Source: Ostrinia nubilalis
Lineage: Eukaryota > Arthropoda > Insecta > Lepidoptera > Crambidae
NCBI RefSeq assembly: GCF_963855985.1
Contig: NC_087109.1
Location: 9,940,001 to 10,004,000, forward strand
DNA: 64,000 bases
Direction of reading: 5' to 3'
Shown here: one piece after another, positions 10,262 to 20,439 of the stretch
Numbering within the stretch: the stretch's first letter is position 1
Layout of the letters: each line of letters opens with the position of its first letter
Position numbers and translations under genes: made by a program
The notes under the pieces: model-generated
Database searches by the model: none
Told to the model about the DNA's origin: nothing
What the model saw: the letters and a program-made list of their open reading frames with translations, nothing else

Positions 10262-11458
10262 TGACTAAATTAAGTTCCCATTTTGCTCTTGTAATAAAGT
10301 ACAAAACGGTTGAAATGAAGTCATGATTGATTCATGTCGCATGTTAGTTACCGAACATTGTTATATCAGAGAAATAAGACCCTATTAATCGCTTCCATCT
10401 AATCGAAATAATAATAAGAATAAAAAATATTTGTATTTTCTACAGACATAGGCTTGTTGTGGTGACTTTTAAAGGTAAAAGGAAGACAAAAATTTTCACC
10501 GCTTAACAACTTCAAGTTTTCCCGTAAGATCCCGCAGTGATGTCCCACCCCTAATAGGCTAGCTTCATTCAAGCGTCAACAAAAAGCGCTGAAAGCTACC
10601 AGTTTATTTGATACTAGCTGGAAAGAAGCGCTTTTATGCAGGCTCCTGCAAAGTGAGTGCGAATATTTAAAAAATATTGTAGCAAAGAAATTTCATAGGG
10701 ATGATGTCGTTCCGTCTCTGGGATTTAAAGAGGCATTCATTTAGGAGGAAATTGTACGTGACTATTCTTAGTATGGTATAATAAGTCAGATATTAATTTT
10801 CTGTCATAAAGGTATTTTTAATTTATTTCTTCTTCTATCATGGGAGTTTTAATAACTGAGATCACAATTACCTAAAATTTGAATGTAAACGCTATAGGCG
10901 TTTGACAAGCTTTCTGAAGTATGAAATCTTATTTTTTCTTGGGGTATTTGACACCACCAATTAATCGATCTATTTTAAAAACTGACGTTACGAACTCCCG
11001 TATATTATGTAGGAAAATACAAGCAATAAATCTTTATTGATTGATTTAAAATTATTTGAGTTTTGAAAACGAGAATGAAGTGTTTTTTTTTAAGTTGTGC
11101 TTTAGAATTATTGGTGAATTGAGTTGTTTTACGATGGATTTAGCAAGCTAAAGCGTGCAATGGTCGGGGCACATAGCACGAAGGCCTGAGGGCTTATGGC
11201 ACAGAAATGAGTATCTTACGTGCTTGTAACAAGTGCGTTTTTGCAACAAAAACGTATCTGCTGCATAAAAAACGCCAGTTTTAATGGCTTAAGGTCTTAT
11301 AAATTAGGACGCTTCAAGTTTATATTTTTATCGGCGATAATAACTTAAAAACTTGACGCTACTTTCTATATAAGCCATAAAAACCTTTTTATTGAACTTA
11401 CTCGTAATTATAATATCGTCAGCATAAAACAGTGTATTACGTAAAATTTAGATCAAAA
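10262..11458. other. No recognised gene or repeat
   Basis: AT-rich DNA without supported exons. Short GC-richer pieces near 10560-10640 have no match elsewhere in the window. Confidence 0.4.
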
Positions 11459-11576
11459 ACAAAGATCCGAGGAACGCGGGTTCGAATCCCACCGCCGCTC
11501 GACTATTGTGGTGAGCCCACTCGTAACACAAGCTTATTTAGCTTAACACGAGGGGCTAATGGGACTATTAGTAATT
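11459..11576 (+). mobile_element. tRNA-related SINE, second family (copy 1)
   Basis: The run gatccgaggaacgcgggttc with B-box GGTTCGAATCCCA, then gagcccactcgtaacacaag and acgaggggctaatgggact, matches 57715-57868. The A-box half is missing here. Confidence 0.6.
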
Positions 11577-11659
11577 TGAGCAATACAAATTGCTAATAAT
11601 CTTTAAAAAACAAAAAAAAAACTTATTTCAGATTCAGTCCTATGATATACAAAGAGAGA

Positions 11660-11812
11660 ACGTGTTTTTTGCAGGAACTGTTTTTTCAGCATCTCGTTTA
11701 GTTGCATTCGTGTTTTAATATTAACGTTCACATGAAAATCCCGTTTGCAGTGTCCCGTAGAAAACCGAGGCGGGATTTTTCAAAAAGACAGTTCCTGCAA
11801 AAAACGGGATTT
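11660..11812. repeat. Imperfect inverted repeat
   Basis: cgtgttttttgcaggaactg (11661-11680) is the reverse complement of cagttcctgcaaaaaacggg (11789-11808) with few changes. This may be a MITE end pair. The frames at 11702-12175 and 11923-12234 overlap it and lack domains. Confidence 0.4.
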
Positions 11813-12678
11813 CTCTGTGGGAACAAGACCTACCACTGTTTCTGGATAATAATGTGGCCTAGTATTAGAAGAAGCAGCACAAGGAAGTCATTTTTGTCAC
11901 TAACTAAAATGTCACTTAATTTTCACCAGTCTCTCTTACACCCTGTATTTTCCTTAAGACCAAAAACAATCTCAAGGCGATCCTCTCCATTAAAAACCCA
12001 AGTTTGTCCTAAAATACTTATTCTGCAGGTAGCCCAAATACTTCCTTTGTCAGCAAGATTTGTTTTGCCGCAAAGGTCTAGTTTGGTTATTGGTGGTTTT
12101 AGGGGCCCGTTGTCGAAAAAGTTAACCCCGAGTAAATTAATGTTAATTGTTATTGTAGGAAAATATATTTCATAGAAACTAATTAACTCAACCTGACCTA
12201 ATGAGTACTTATTGGTAATCGAAATATAGTGCATGAAAAAACCTAGTCCATAAAATTAATTTGTATCTGAAATTCATATTTTCGCTGTAACCTGTTTTGT
12301 AAGTACGTCAATAAAAAAAATGAAATCGAAATATAGTTTCTAGATGTAGACCGTATAAAATATTATTTTCTGGACATAAGACGCTGCATTTTTGGATTCG
12401 GGCCATAAGAAAAGAGACACACTAGATGGATCGACGGTAAAATTCCGTTATCGTACATACGTATCGTAGTCACCATTCGAGAATTTTTCTGCCCCAAAGG
12501 CCAGCTCTACGTGCTGTGTGTCCCGCCTATTGTCACTTAAGTGACAGTATCGGTAACTTTAGTTTTTGGTTCTGCTACGGTTATAGTTGTCCTACACTGG
12601 AACGTCTCAGCTATGACATGGTCAAGAGGGCGCTACTATCAATACTCGATTATTAGTTACGATTTTTGTCACGTTAGA

Positions 12679-12850
12679 CTAGGAGCAGACCATCGATTTT
12701 TAGTAGGCCGATAGTTGGGCCCGATTTTAATTTGTATGAAGAATCGGCCAAATTGAATCGGCGTAATGTGCGCATTTCCATATATGCCCATACTGATCAA
12801 CTGCCCGACTAAACTATCGGCCGACGAAAAATCGATGGTCTGCGCCTAGG
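12679..12850. mobile_element. MITE with CTAGG.GCAGACC inverted ends
   Basis: The left arm gcagaccatcgatttttagt and right arm aaaaatcgatggtctgc are inverted, and both extend through GGCCGATAGTT. It is flanked by direct copies of gagggcgctactatcaatac at about 12628 and 12883. Confidence 0.6.
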
Positions 12851-12949
12851 CTTAGTCAACCATATAATTATGACATTTACAGGAGGGCGCTACTATCAAT
12901 ACTGGGATAATGATTTTTACCACTTGACGTTTCAAAATCTTTGAATTTT

Positions 12950-13110
12950 GCGGCTGCCTTATAATGTCGTACGGAACCCTCGACCCAAAGAGCGGGTGCA
13001 CTTGGCCTCTTTTTATTAATGCACACAGCTGCGTCGCCTGGCACCGGGCCAGCCTTGCGGTGTTTTATTAAAATCAGCCCTGAAAACAGATTACTGCGTA
13101 AGGAAAGGTT
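12950..13110. other. Moderate-GC unique block
   Basis: This contains acggaaccctcgacccaaag, TTTTTATTAATGCACACAGC and GGCACCGGGCCAGCC. A minus frame at 12877-13125 spans it but has no recognisable domain and no consistent splice sites. A non-coding conserved element or a decayed repeat is equally possible. Confidence 0.2.
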
Positions 13111-13806
13111 TGGTATTGTAGACAAAAAGGTTGACTGGAACGCTTAATATATCAAGTGAAGTTCAAATACCTGAGGCTAGACTACAAAACTTCAATTATT
13201 TGTCTGTCAGACAGATAATAAGAAAATATTGGACTCCCATTTTTTTTCATAATTAAATAATAACAGTGCTACAAGTCGCTACATCGAGTTGAATGAAATG
13301 GCGCGCGATGTCATGCCTAAGTAGATTTTTTACTTGGAAGTGACGTCACGCGACAGGTACAGGTACTACTGCAATAATTTAATTTTGAAGAAAAAATACG
13401 TGTTCAATATTCATAGTTTTATTATCTATCTGATGGACTAAATAGATAATTTCATTACCCAGTCGTCATCCGAATTGATAGCAAAATAATTGAACCATTT
13501 CAGCAGTTTTCATATTCATTTAGCTCAAAATAATCTAATTTAACTTGACTTTAATACACAGACGTCTGAGAGACATTGTAATTAATTTATTTAGAATATC
13601 ACAACTTTGGACAACTTCGCACAAAATTTAATGCAAAAAGGTAGTTAATTTGTTCAGAAGCTGTTTACTCGAGTGGATGTACAGTACTCAGTGACAGCTC
13701 ATCAAGTTTAAAGCAAAAGTGGCTCTTATTTTGCGACAAATAGGGGTGATATCATGGTCTTCAAGTTACGTCTGCTGTGTTGTCGTATGTACGATATAAC
13801 TACTTA

Positions 13807-14222
13807 AGGCCCCTCGCCCACGGCGACTTTTTGTAGCGATGCAGTAGCGATTCTGTCGCGCGTTCGCATCGATAGTCGCAATGCGGTCGCTAGCTGAGTG
13901 CCCTCGCCCACATCAACACGATTCAGTCGTGATGCAAACGCGATACTGTCACGATGCAAACGCGATTCAGTAACGGTACAATATTACTTGCAATCGCTGC
14001 AGATGCCGTGCCACCCTCCCTCCGTTCTCTCCCCGATGTCGTCCGACACGGTCGCGCGTTTGCATCGATACAGTCGCGCTGCCGTAGCGCGGTAGTAGCG
14101 CGTTGGTATCACTTCTGTAGCGCGTTGCAAATGCGACTAACGCGCGTTAGTAGCGATGCTGTCGCTCATTTACGAAATGCGCGACAGCATCACTACAAAA
14201 AATCGCCGTGGGCGAGGGGCCT
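13807..14222. mobile_element. GC-rich MITE, Harbinger-like (TTA/TAA flanks), copy 1
   Basis: The terminal inverted repeats read GGCCCCTCGCCCACGGCGA and continue into TTTTGTAGCGATGC. The flanks are TTA on the left and TAA on the right, compatible with a 3-bp TWA-type PIF/Harbinger target. The interior is packed with GCGAT/ATCGC motifs in both orientations. Copy 2 is at 39948-40108. The frames at 13898-14349 are by-products. Confidence 0.6.
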
Positions 14223-14823
14223 AAGTCCCCACCGTTTGCAGCAAGAATGCCATGGCAGTTTTATAGTTCTTATGGTTTTCATATTAGAGCGCAGATGTTG
14301 CTCCGAAAAAGGCGAAGCGAGAGCTGGTTTTGTGCAGCTTCTAAGTTAAATCTAATGTCAGTTTAGGTAGATACTGACGTTGGTATTTGCCCCTTTGCTG
14401 TTCGATAACTTTTATTGGGATAATGTACTTGTTAGCGATATGAGGTTTCTGACATCATTTGGTAGTAATGTAGTAAAGTATTATATCTAGATGATCATAC
14501 CAAATACATTTTAATGTAAAATGTTTCCAAGACGTGACCATACTGACCATATGGCTTGCATTGTCAAAAAGTTATCAGATCTCATGCAGAGCAAGCTTTT
14601 GAGTTTCCGCAGACTAGGTACTGTCTTTTGGCCGCCCGACTAACAAACGGCAATCTGACTCTACATGCCCTACCTAACTCTACAAGCCCTAGAACTTCAC
14701 AAACTCTACAGTCTACACATTACTCAAAATATGTATGCTTTTTCGTTTCGTTACCGTCACATGGGCGTAAGAGAGATGATAAGCGAGGGTTGAAGTTGCG
14801 TTGCGGTGCCACTCTGTAGTCCT

Positions 14824-15278
14824 TCCTACTAATACTATAACAGTATTATAAATGCGAAAGTTTGGATGTCTGGATGTCTGGATGTTTGTTATTCTTTCAC
14901 GCAAAAACTACTGTGTACCTACCATGAGTTTACGTTAGGTGTGCTCGCTAGCGAGTACGTCAAAAATCTCTATGAAGATTTTGTTTCTTGAAAGTAGCCA
15001 CTAGGGGCGCTGCACAATATGTCATACAATTAATGTCAATTTTTTTACGCAGTCGCTAGCGAGCACACTAACGTAAACTCATGGTAAGCACACTGAACGG
15101 ATAAATAAGACGTGGGTAAAAAGCGCCATCTATCGTCATTGATTAAAATCTACAGCGCTGGACAAACAATTTTGACGTTCGTAAATTAACGTAACGGGGG
15201 AAGCCGTGAAACGCCATCTATCAACATCATTAGTAATTAAACGAGGTCCACGCGTACGAAGTCGCGGGCGGCCGCTAG
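14824..15278 (+). mobile_element. Helitron-like element with a MITE inserted in it
   Basis: The 5' end TCctactaatactataa (14824) and the 3' end GTCGCGGGCGGCCGCTAG (to 15278, followed by T) mark a plus-strand copy of the 2199-2556 family. The interior gcgccatctatcgtcattga and ccgtgaaacgccatctatca matches that copy. A 179-bp MITE splits it after aaaactact. Confidence 0.75.
14913..15091. mobile_element. MITE, TIR GTGTGCTTACCATGAG (copy 1, nested in Helitron)
   Basis: The arms read through gtttacgttaggtgtgctcg and its inverse. The intact Helitron reads aaaactactgaacgg, so the insertion duplicated ACT (14910-14912 and 15092-15094). Copies 2 and 3 are at 30455-30632 and 37346-37529. The superfamily is not assigned. 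Confidence 0.72.
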
Positions 15279-15709
15279 TTCTACATAAATATGATGTGCG
15301 ATGCCTTCAATACCCGTGTGGCATCTCTCTAAGGTGAAAAATGTATCACTGTTCACAAGTTTTCTGTTACAATGTAGTTCGTATTGTAAAAAAAAACGTG
15401 GGACCAATATAAAAACCTAAACCTACATTTTTAGCAAAAAGTATTCCGCATTTTAATCCTATCTCCGTAGGCCGTCCCATTGAAATAATTAAGTCTCCTT
15501 GAATAACCTAAGAACATCTTTCAGACGCAAAGCGGAACTAATAAATTGTCCGTCCGTTCCCTGAGGTGGCATGGGTCGGCCGGAGATCGAGACCGATTGG
15601 GGTCAGTATTGCTTGGGTAAGTTTTTTATTCAAGAATCAATCGTTTTATTGACAACGTTTAACCACTTGAAATGAAACTATCCTACAGTTACTCGTGGAA
15701 AAACAGTTG

Positions 15710-15975
15710 AATAAATAAATAAATAAATCTTTGGACAATTTCACACAGCGCCAGCTAGCCCCAAAGTAAGCAACTTAATGCTTGTGTTATGGGTGCTAGC
15801 TTGACGGATACACTACTTATATACTTTTTTTAAATACATACATATTATACATAGTAACACCCAGACCCGTCACAGAAATTAAAATTCATCATTTCAATTT
15901 CTGCCCGGCCGGGAATCGAACCCGGGACCTCTCGGCATAGTAGTCCGTTCTGAACCACTACACCAAACGGCCGAC
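15710..15975 (-). mobile_element. tRNA-derived SINE, best-preserved copy
   Basis: On the minus strand it starts with a tRNA-like head carrying an A-box-like TGGTGTAGTGGTTCAGA and a B-box GGGTTCGATTCCC. It continues into a tRNA-unrelated body (tgacgggtctgggtgttact ... ctagcacccataacacaagc) and ends in (TTTA)n at 15710-15727. The attached body and tail make this a SINE, not a free tRNA gene. Relatives are at 10000-10259 and 21987-22048. Confidence 0.8.
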
Positions 15976-16071
15976 ATCATCCGAATCATTTGAATCGTTA
16001 AATAGGCAATAGGGTCGATCGCTAAGCGTAGATTCCTTCAACATTTGGAGAATATAGTTCGTTCGTTCGTT

Positions 16072-16165
16072 TCAGCCAAATGACGTCCACTGATGGACAA
16101 AGGCCTTCCCCAAGGATTTCTTTGACAACCGGATCCTGCGCTGCCTCACTTCTTCACCAGATCGT
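16072..16165 (-). repeat. RTE-type LINE 3' fragment (opposite strand)
   Basis: cagccaaatgacgtccactg and ggacaaaggccttcccc are the complement of the VQQW..-type RTE terminus. It lies next to the plus-strand insertion at 16200. Confidence 0.6.
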
Positions 16166-16199
16166 CGTCCGATTTTTATTGGCGGTCAAGCTGTAGATC

Positions 16200-16563
16200 T
16201 ACTATTATGTTTCTTTACTAAATCGAATCAGAAAAGAGGAGGTCCGTAAACGAACTAAAGTCGCTGACATAGCCCGACGGAATAGCAAGCTGAAGTGGCA
16301 GTGGGCAGGGCATGTGCCCTGCATTAGTATGTACTACGCAGAACTGACGGCCGATGGGGCATCAAGGTTCTGGAATGGAGGCCGCGTAGGTACCGGAAAA
16401 CGCAGCGTGGAACGTCAACCCACAAGGTGAACCGACGACCTGATAAAGTTAGCAGGATGGCGCTGGATGCAGGCCGCTACCAACCGTGCGATGTGAAAGT
16501 CATTGGGGGAGGCCTATGTTCAGCAGTGGACGTCCTATGGCTGAAATGATGATGATGATGATG
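16200..16563 (+). mobile_element. 5'-truncated RTE-type LINE with 12-bp target-site duplication
   Basis: It encodes decayed pieces of the ORF C-terminus (KVADIARRNSKLKWQWAGH, TRWTDDLIKLAGWRWMQAA, SLGEAYVQQW) and ends in (ATG)n at 16547-16563. It is flanked by identical AAGCTGTAGATC at 16188-16199 and 16564-16575. The host sequence without the insertion is matched by 36515-36606 on the other strand, which serves as an empty-site homologue. Confidence 0.8.
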
Positions 16564-16872
16564 AAGCTGTAGATCCTGGCTACACATGAGTTGCAGTGGT
16601 GGGAACGAGACGTGGGAATAGTCTCGTATCACTGTGATAACCATTATTCATAGAGACGAGCTATTTAAGCTTAATGCTCAGAAAAGCACAAAAAATGACG
16701 CGCATATTTTAAAAATTGCACAAAGTCACGCAAGCGTATAGTAAAAAATTTAAAATGCTCTTCTAAAACGTCAGACAGCGAAAAGTCCTTATTTTATAGG
16801 CTAAATATTTTTTACTTAGTGCTTTTTACCCGTGTAGTAATTTGGCCAGTTGGTCTACTATTATATGGGACA

Positions 16873-17029
16873 CTAGCTTTTGCCCGCGGCTTCTCCCGCG
16901 TGAAATTTAGTTTGTCACAGATCGTCATAAATTAAGTAAAGTTTCATCAAAATCCGTTCAGTAGTTTTTGCGTGAAAGAGTAACAAACATCCAGACATCC
17001 AAACTTTCGCATTTATAATATTAGTAGGA
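16873..17029 (-). mobile_element. Helitron-like element, short copy
   Basis: CTAG at 16873 is followed by CTTTTGCCCGCGGCTTCTCC on the plus strand, and the far end is the complement of TCctactaatattataaatg (to 17029). The interior shares tgcgtgaaagagtaacaaac with the other copies. Confidence 0.75.
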
Positions 17030-17050
17030 TATCAGTGTTGTCCACCTTGG

Positions 17051-17130
17051 CAAAAAACGGGACTAATAACCCCGTATTGACAGTATCATCCTGTAAATGA
17101 CATATGGGACGCTTCAGTGTTGTCCAACCA
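17051..17130 (+). repeat. Dispersed fragment shared with 3247-3332
   Basis: gggactaataacc ... cctgtaaatgacatatggga ... gttgtccaac corresponds to actaataaataaccc ... cctgtcaatgacatacctgg ... attggacaac at 3247-3332. Origin unknown. Confidence 0.4.
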
Positions 17131-17351
17131 TACAGAGCTTTTCTTTGAAAGCAGATTGTTACAACGAAGCAATGGCAGACAGTTAAGCGAATCAAAGATG
17201 TTCCAACTTGTCTCTAGTGGCTACCCTTGTCACCGATAGTTTGACAACCACAAAGCTGTAGAAAGTCCAACTTTTGAACTAATTTACCTGTAAAAGGTGA
17301 ATCTATTACAGTTCGATCAAGAAGAGAAATTGTTTGTTTAAGTTAGTTTTT

Positions 17352-17468
17352 AGGCTGAGTTGTACCATCTTATTTTAACTATGACAAACGTCAAAAAGCT
17401 GTCAAACTCCATACAAAAACACCGGATCGTTAAAGTTGCGGTCAAAGTTAGGTGGTGAAACTCAGCCT
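17352..17468 (+). mobile_element. MITE family AGGCTGAGTTG (copy 1)
   Basis: The ends are AGGCTGAGTTGTACCA and TGGTGAAACTCAGCCT, with interior gtcaaactccatacaaaaac. Relatives are at 21522-21640, 40544-40671, 40672-40792 and 59540-59646. Confidence 0.65.
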
Positions 17469-17523
17469 TAGTCTTTTAGTCTAATCCACTTATTATTTCA
17501 TCTATGCTAATAATTATTATTAA

Positions 17524-18017
17524 CTAGCGGCCGCCCGCGACTTCGTACGCGTGGATCCCGTTTTACCCCCTTCATCTATCTTACGCGGTTTAGATTTATT
17601 CATACAAATGTTTTTTCCCGCTAACTCCCGTTCCCGCGGGAATTTCGCAATATCCTGTTGTAACTAAGCTTTAAGTTTACTAAGATACCTGCATGCCAAA
17701 TTTCAAGCGTCTAACTTAAGCGGTTTAGATTTTTCATACAAATGTTTTTTCCCGCTAACTCCCGTCCCCGTGGGAATTTTGCAATATCCTGTTGTAACTA
17801 AGCTTTATGTTTACTAAGGTACCTGCATGACAAATTTCAAGCGTCTAACTCAAGCGGTTTAGATTTTTCATATAAAAGGATTTACCCGCTAATTCCCGTT
17901 CCCGTGGGAATTCCTAAGTATCCTATAACCTGCCCAGGAGTATGAAGAATAATTGTACCAAGTTTCGTTAAAATCCGTCGAGTAGTTTTTGTTTCTATAA
18001 GGAACATACAGACAGAC

Positions 18018-18064
<47 letters not shown>

Positions 18065-18177
18065 AATTTTACTGATTGCATTTTTGGCATCAGTATCGAT
18101 CACTAATCACCCCCTGATAGTTATTTTGAAAATATATTTCATGTACAGAATTGACCTCTCTACAGATTTATTATAAG
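17524..18177 (-). mobile_element. Helitron-like element with 135-bp tandem units and (GACA)n
   Basis: CTAG at 17524-17527 heads the GC-rich end CGGCCGCCCGCGACTTCG. The body has about 2.3 units beginning gcggtttagattt at 17585, 17720 and 17854 (period 134-135). A (GACA)12-13 microsatellite lies at 18009-18061, and the probable 5' end is near 18177. The minus frame at 17882-18103 is microsatellite translation. Confidence 0.6.
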
Positions 18178-18230
18178 CATAGATAAGAAAGTAACTGTCT
18201 GCTTGTAGCCTTTTGGAATTTAAACCACTA

Positions 18231-18373
18231 AGGCCCGATTCGACCAAACTTTTATCCGAGAATAACTCCTGGTATAACTGGCACATTGACAGTTTCAGTA
18301 TGGGAAGTATGTCAAAACTGACGATTTATTCTGAGATTAATATTTACTCTTGTTTGGTCGAATCCACCCTAAA
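18231..18373. mobile_element. MITE with CCGATTCGACCAAAC inverted ends
   Basis: The left end GGCCCGATTCGACCAAAC and right end GTTTGGTCGAATCCACCC are inverted, and TAA lies at each border. The interior has ttatccgagaataactcc and its near inverse. Confidence 0.55.
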
Positions 18374-18931
18374 CCGATTAAGATGAAAAGGTTCTTCAAA
18401 AGCTTTTTAAAAGCTAGTTATTTACAACTGAAAGGTCTCTTATTATTTATTTAGTATTTTTACTTTACTTAGTTCTTGTTTAATATACATCACACTATAT
18501 TAAATCTAATTTGTCTGTGTCTATATTTAGCCATATCAAAATTGCCTTCTTATTTTAATATCAAAGCAATTGCTACGTTAATATAAATCTAACTACACTC
18601 GCGAGCAAAAGTATGGAATCACTTACATGAAGTCGTTTCCACGCGATGTTGTGTACTAACGAATTTGTTAGTAACAAAAAAAGTGACACCATTTTAAAGA
18701 TTAAACTTTTAACTTTAAATTGATACCAAATTCATTTAAATCACACCAGTATTTAAAAAGATATCCATGCTGATGTAAAGAAGTAAGGAAAAAGACATGA
18801 ATCAACTGTTTGATACGTCGCGAGTTGCGGCCTATTTACCCCTATGAAAGCACGTGTATTCGGATTTTTGCTTTCACACGTTGATCCATACACATCTCCG
18901 CTTCTTTTGACACTTTACCTGGGACTCTACA

Positions 18932-19141
18932 CCTTCAGAAGCAGCACAAATCGTTGCACTATTGCAAGAAGGACTCAGCCAGCGGGCTGTCGCACGTCAG
19001 CTTCACATAAGCCAGTCCTGGGTTTCGAAAGTTTTAAGACGCTTTCGGGAGACTGGTGGCTTTATCCCGAGACCAAGTTTTGAACAGCACCGGTGCACAT
19101 CGCAGAGGGATGACCGTTTTTTCATGTCAACCTCTCTATGA
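18932..19141 (+). pseudogene. Tc1-type transposase DNA-binding domain, left arm
   Basis: It reads SEAAQIVALLQEGLSQRAVA, a helix-turn-helix (SQSWVSKVLRRFRETG), then G-F-I-P-R-P and a D-R-F-F motif, ending at TGA 19139-19141. In the right arm the same codon is CGA (Arg), so this stop is a CGA to TGA change. It would bind the element's terminal repeats. No catalytic domain follows in frame. Confidence 0.75.
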
Positions 19142-19255
19142 AATCGTCATTTGACTGGTAACGACGTCCAGCAAGAGCTCAGAAATGTTCGTAGGATAGC
19201 TGTTAGCGAGTGGACAGTTCGTCTAAGATATGAGCAATAAAATTTGACTCCAAAT

Positions 19256-19455
19256 AGGCCTGCCACAGGCTGGAAACTGACGGCAGGTCACCGACAAGCA
19301 CGATTTCAATTAGCTCGCACTCGGAAGGCGAGTAATGGAGGCGAGTTTTGTTCTCCGATAAATGCAGACTGTTTTTTCAGTGCAGCAGTCGAAGAGGTCG
19401 GGTTTATAGACGGCCTGGGGAGCGATTTGTGCAGTGCTGGTTCGCTAAAACATTG
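19256..19455 (+). pseudogene. Tc1-type transposase catalytic-core fragment
   Basis: In shifting frames it shows R-H-R-Q-A-R-F-like residues, then F-S-D-K-C-R-L-F and VYRRPGERFVQCWF. This is the region around the second catalytic Asp (usual form FSDE-R). The Glu after that Asp is Lys here, and the third acidic residue is missing. It forms the unique centre and left border of the palindrome. Confidence 0.55.
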
Positions 19456-19574
19456 ACTTATGGGGGTGGCTTGCTCGACTTCCCATCGAGATGTGTAGGA
19501 GCAAATTGAAAGCGTGCTTATCGGTGACCTGCCGTCAGTTTCAAGCCTGCGGCAGGCCTTTTTGGAGTCAAATT

Positions 19575-19943
19575 CTATTGTTTATATCTTAGACGAACTG
19601 TCCACTTGCTAACAGCTATCCTACGAACATTTCTGAGCTCTTGCTGGACGTTGATACCAGTCAAATGACGATTTCGTAGAGAAGTTGACATGAAAAAACG
19701 GTTTTCCCTCTGCGATGTGCACCGGCAATGTTCAGAACTTGGTCTCGGGATAAAGCCACCGGTATCCCGAAAGCGTCTTAAAACTTTCGAAACCCAGGAC
19801 TGGCTTATGAGGAGCTGACGTGCGACAGCCCGCTGGCTGAGCCCTTCTTGCAATAGTGCAACGATTTATGCTGCTTCTGAAGGTGTAGAATTTCAGATTA
19901 AGTGTCAAAAGAAGCGGAGATGTGTATGGATCAACGTGTGAAA
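19575..19943 (-). pseudogene. Tc1-type transposase DNA-binding domain, right arm
   Basis: On the minus strand, 92 codons are open from MQEGLSQRAVARQLLISQSW to SKWTVRLRYKQ (19853-19575). Upstream, a TAA replaces a Gln codon of the left-arm version (SEAA then stop), so this arm is broken at a different place. The helix-turn-helix is intact. Confidence 0.7.
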
Positions 19944-20261
19944 GCAAAAATCCGAAAACACTTGCTTTTATGGGGGGTAAATAGGCCGCAACTCGCGACT
20001 TATCAAACAGTTGATACATGCCTTTTTCCTTACTTTTTCACATCAGCCGGGATATCTTTTTAAATACTGGTGTGATTTAAATGAATTTGGTATCAATTTA
20101 AAGTTAAAAGTTTAATCTTTAAAATGGTGCTACTTTTTTTTGTTACTAACAAATTGGTTAGTACACAAGATCGCGTGGAAACAACTTCATGTAAGTGATT
20201 CCATACTTTTGCTCGCAAGTGTAGTTTAATTTGTCAACGCGTCAATATTAAACGGTGAGTA

Positions 20262-20302
20262 ATATTCGTATAAGTAATTATTCGTATAAGTAATTATTCG
20301 TG
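20262..20302 (+). repeat. 16-bp tandem repeat
   Basis: tattcgtataagtaat is repeated about 2.5 times just outside the Tc1-type palindrome. Confidence 0.6.
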
Positions 20303-20439
20303 CACTATCAGAGGTTTTATTGGAACTAATTACGAAGCCTTTGACGCCAGGAGCGAGATATTACCCGTGGTTATAGGGTAACGTCACCTGTTTGCGGCCA
20401 TCGAGTCAGATCACTTAATTTAACAACACATTTCAACGC

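Larger units (their letters stand above)
18596..20221. mobile_element. Palindromic Tc1-type element: two inverted 5' halves, TA flanks
   Basis: The ends are CACTCGCGAGCAAAAGTATG and its inverse (one mismatch), bounded by TA at 18594-18595 and 20222-20223, the standard Tc1/mariner target duplication. The arms are not limited to short TIRs: about 700 bp are inverted (roughly 18596-19290 against 19520-20221), including the transposase DNA-binding domain. Only a unique centre of about 230 bp separates them. The element therefore looks like two 5' halves joined head to head around a fragment of the catalytic domain. Confidence 0.85.

Noticed and set aside
11702..12234. 157-codon plus frame and 103-codon minus frame
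   Set aside because: No recognisable domain on either strand; overlapping antisense frames suggest chance. No splice or start context.
12877..13125. 82-codon minus frame over a GC-richer block
   Set aside because: No domain or consistent splice sites; kept only as an unassigned block.
13898..14349. Two overlapping GC-rich frames
   Set aside because: They lie over the Harbinger-like MITE and its repeated GCGAT motifs.
15903..15975. Possible tRNA gene on the minus strand (A- and B-box, cloverleaf-like)
   Set aside because: The tRNA-like part runs directly into a SINE body and (TTTA)n tail that recur at 10000-10259, so it is a SINE head.
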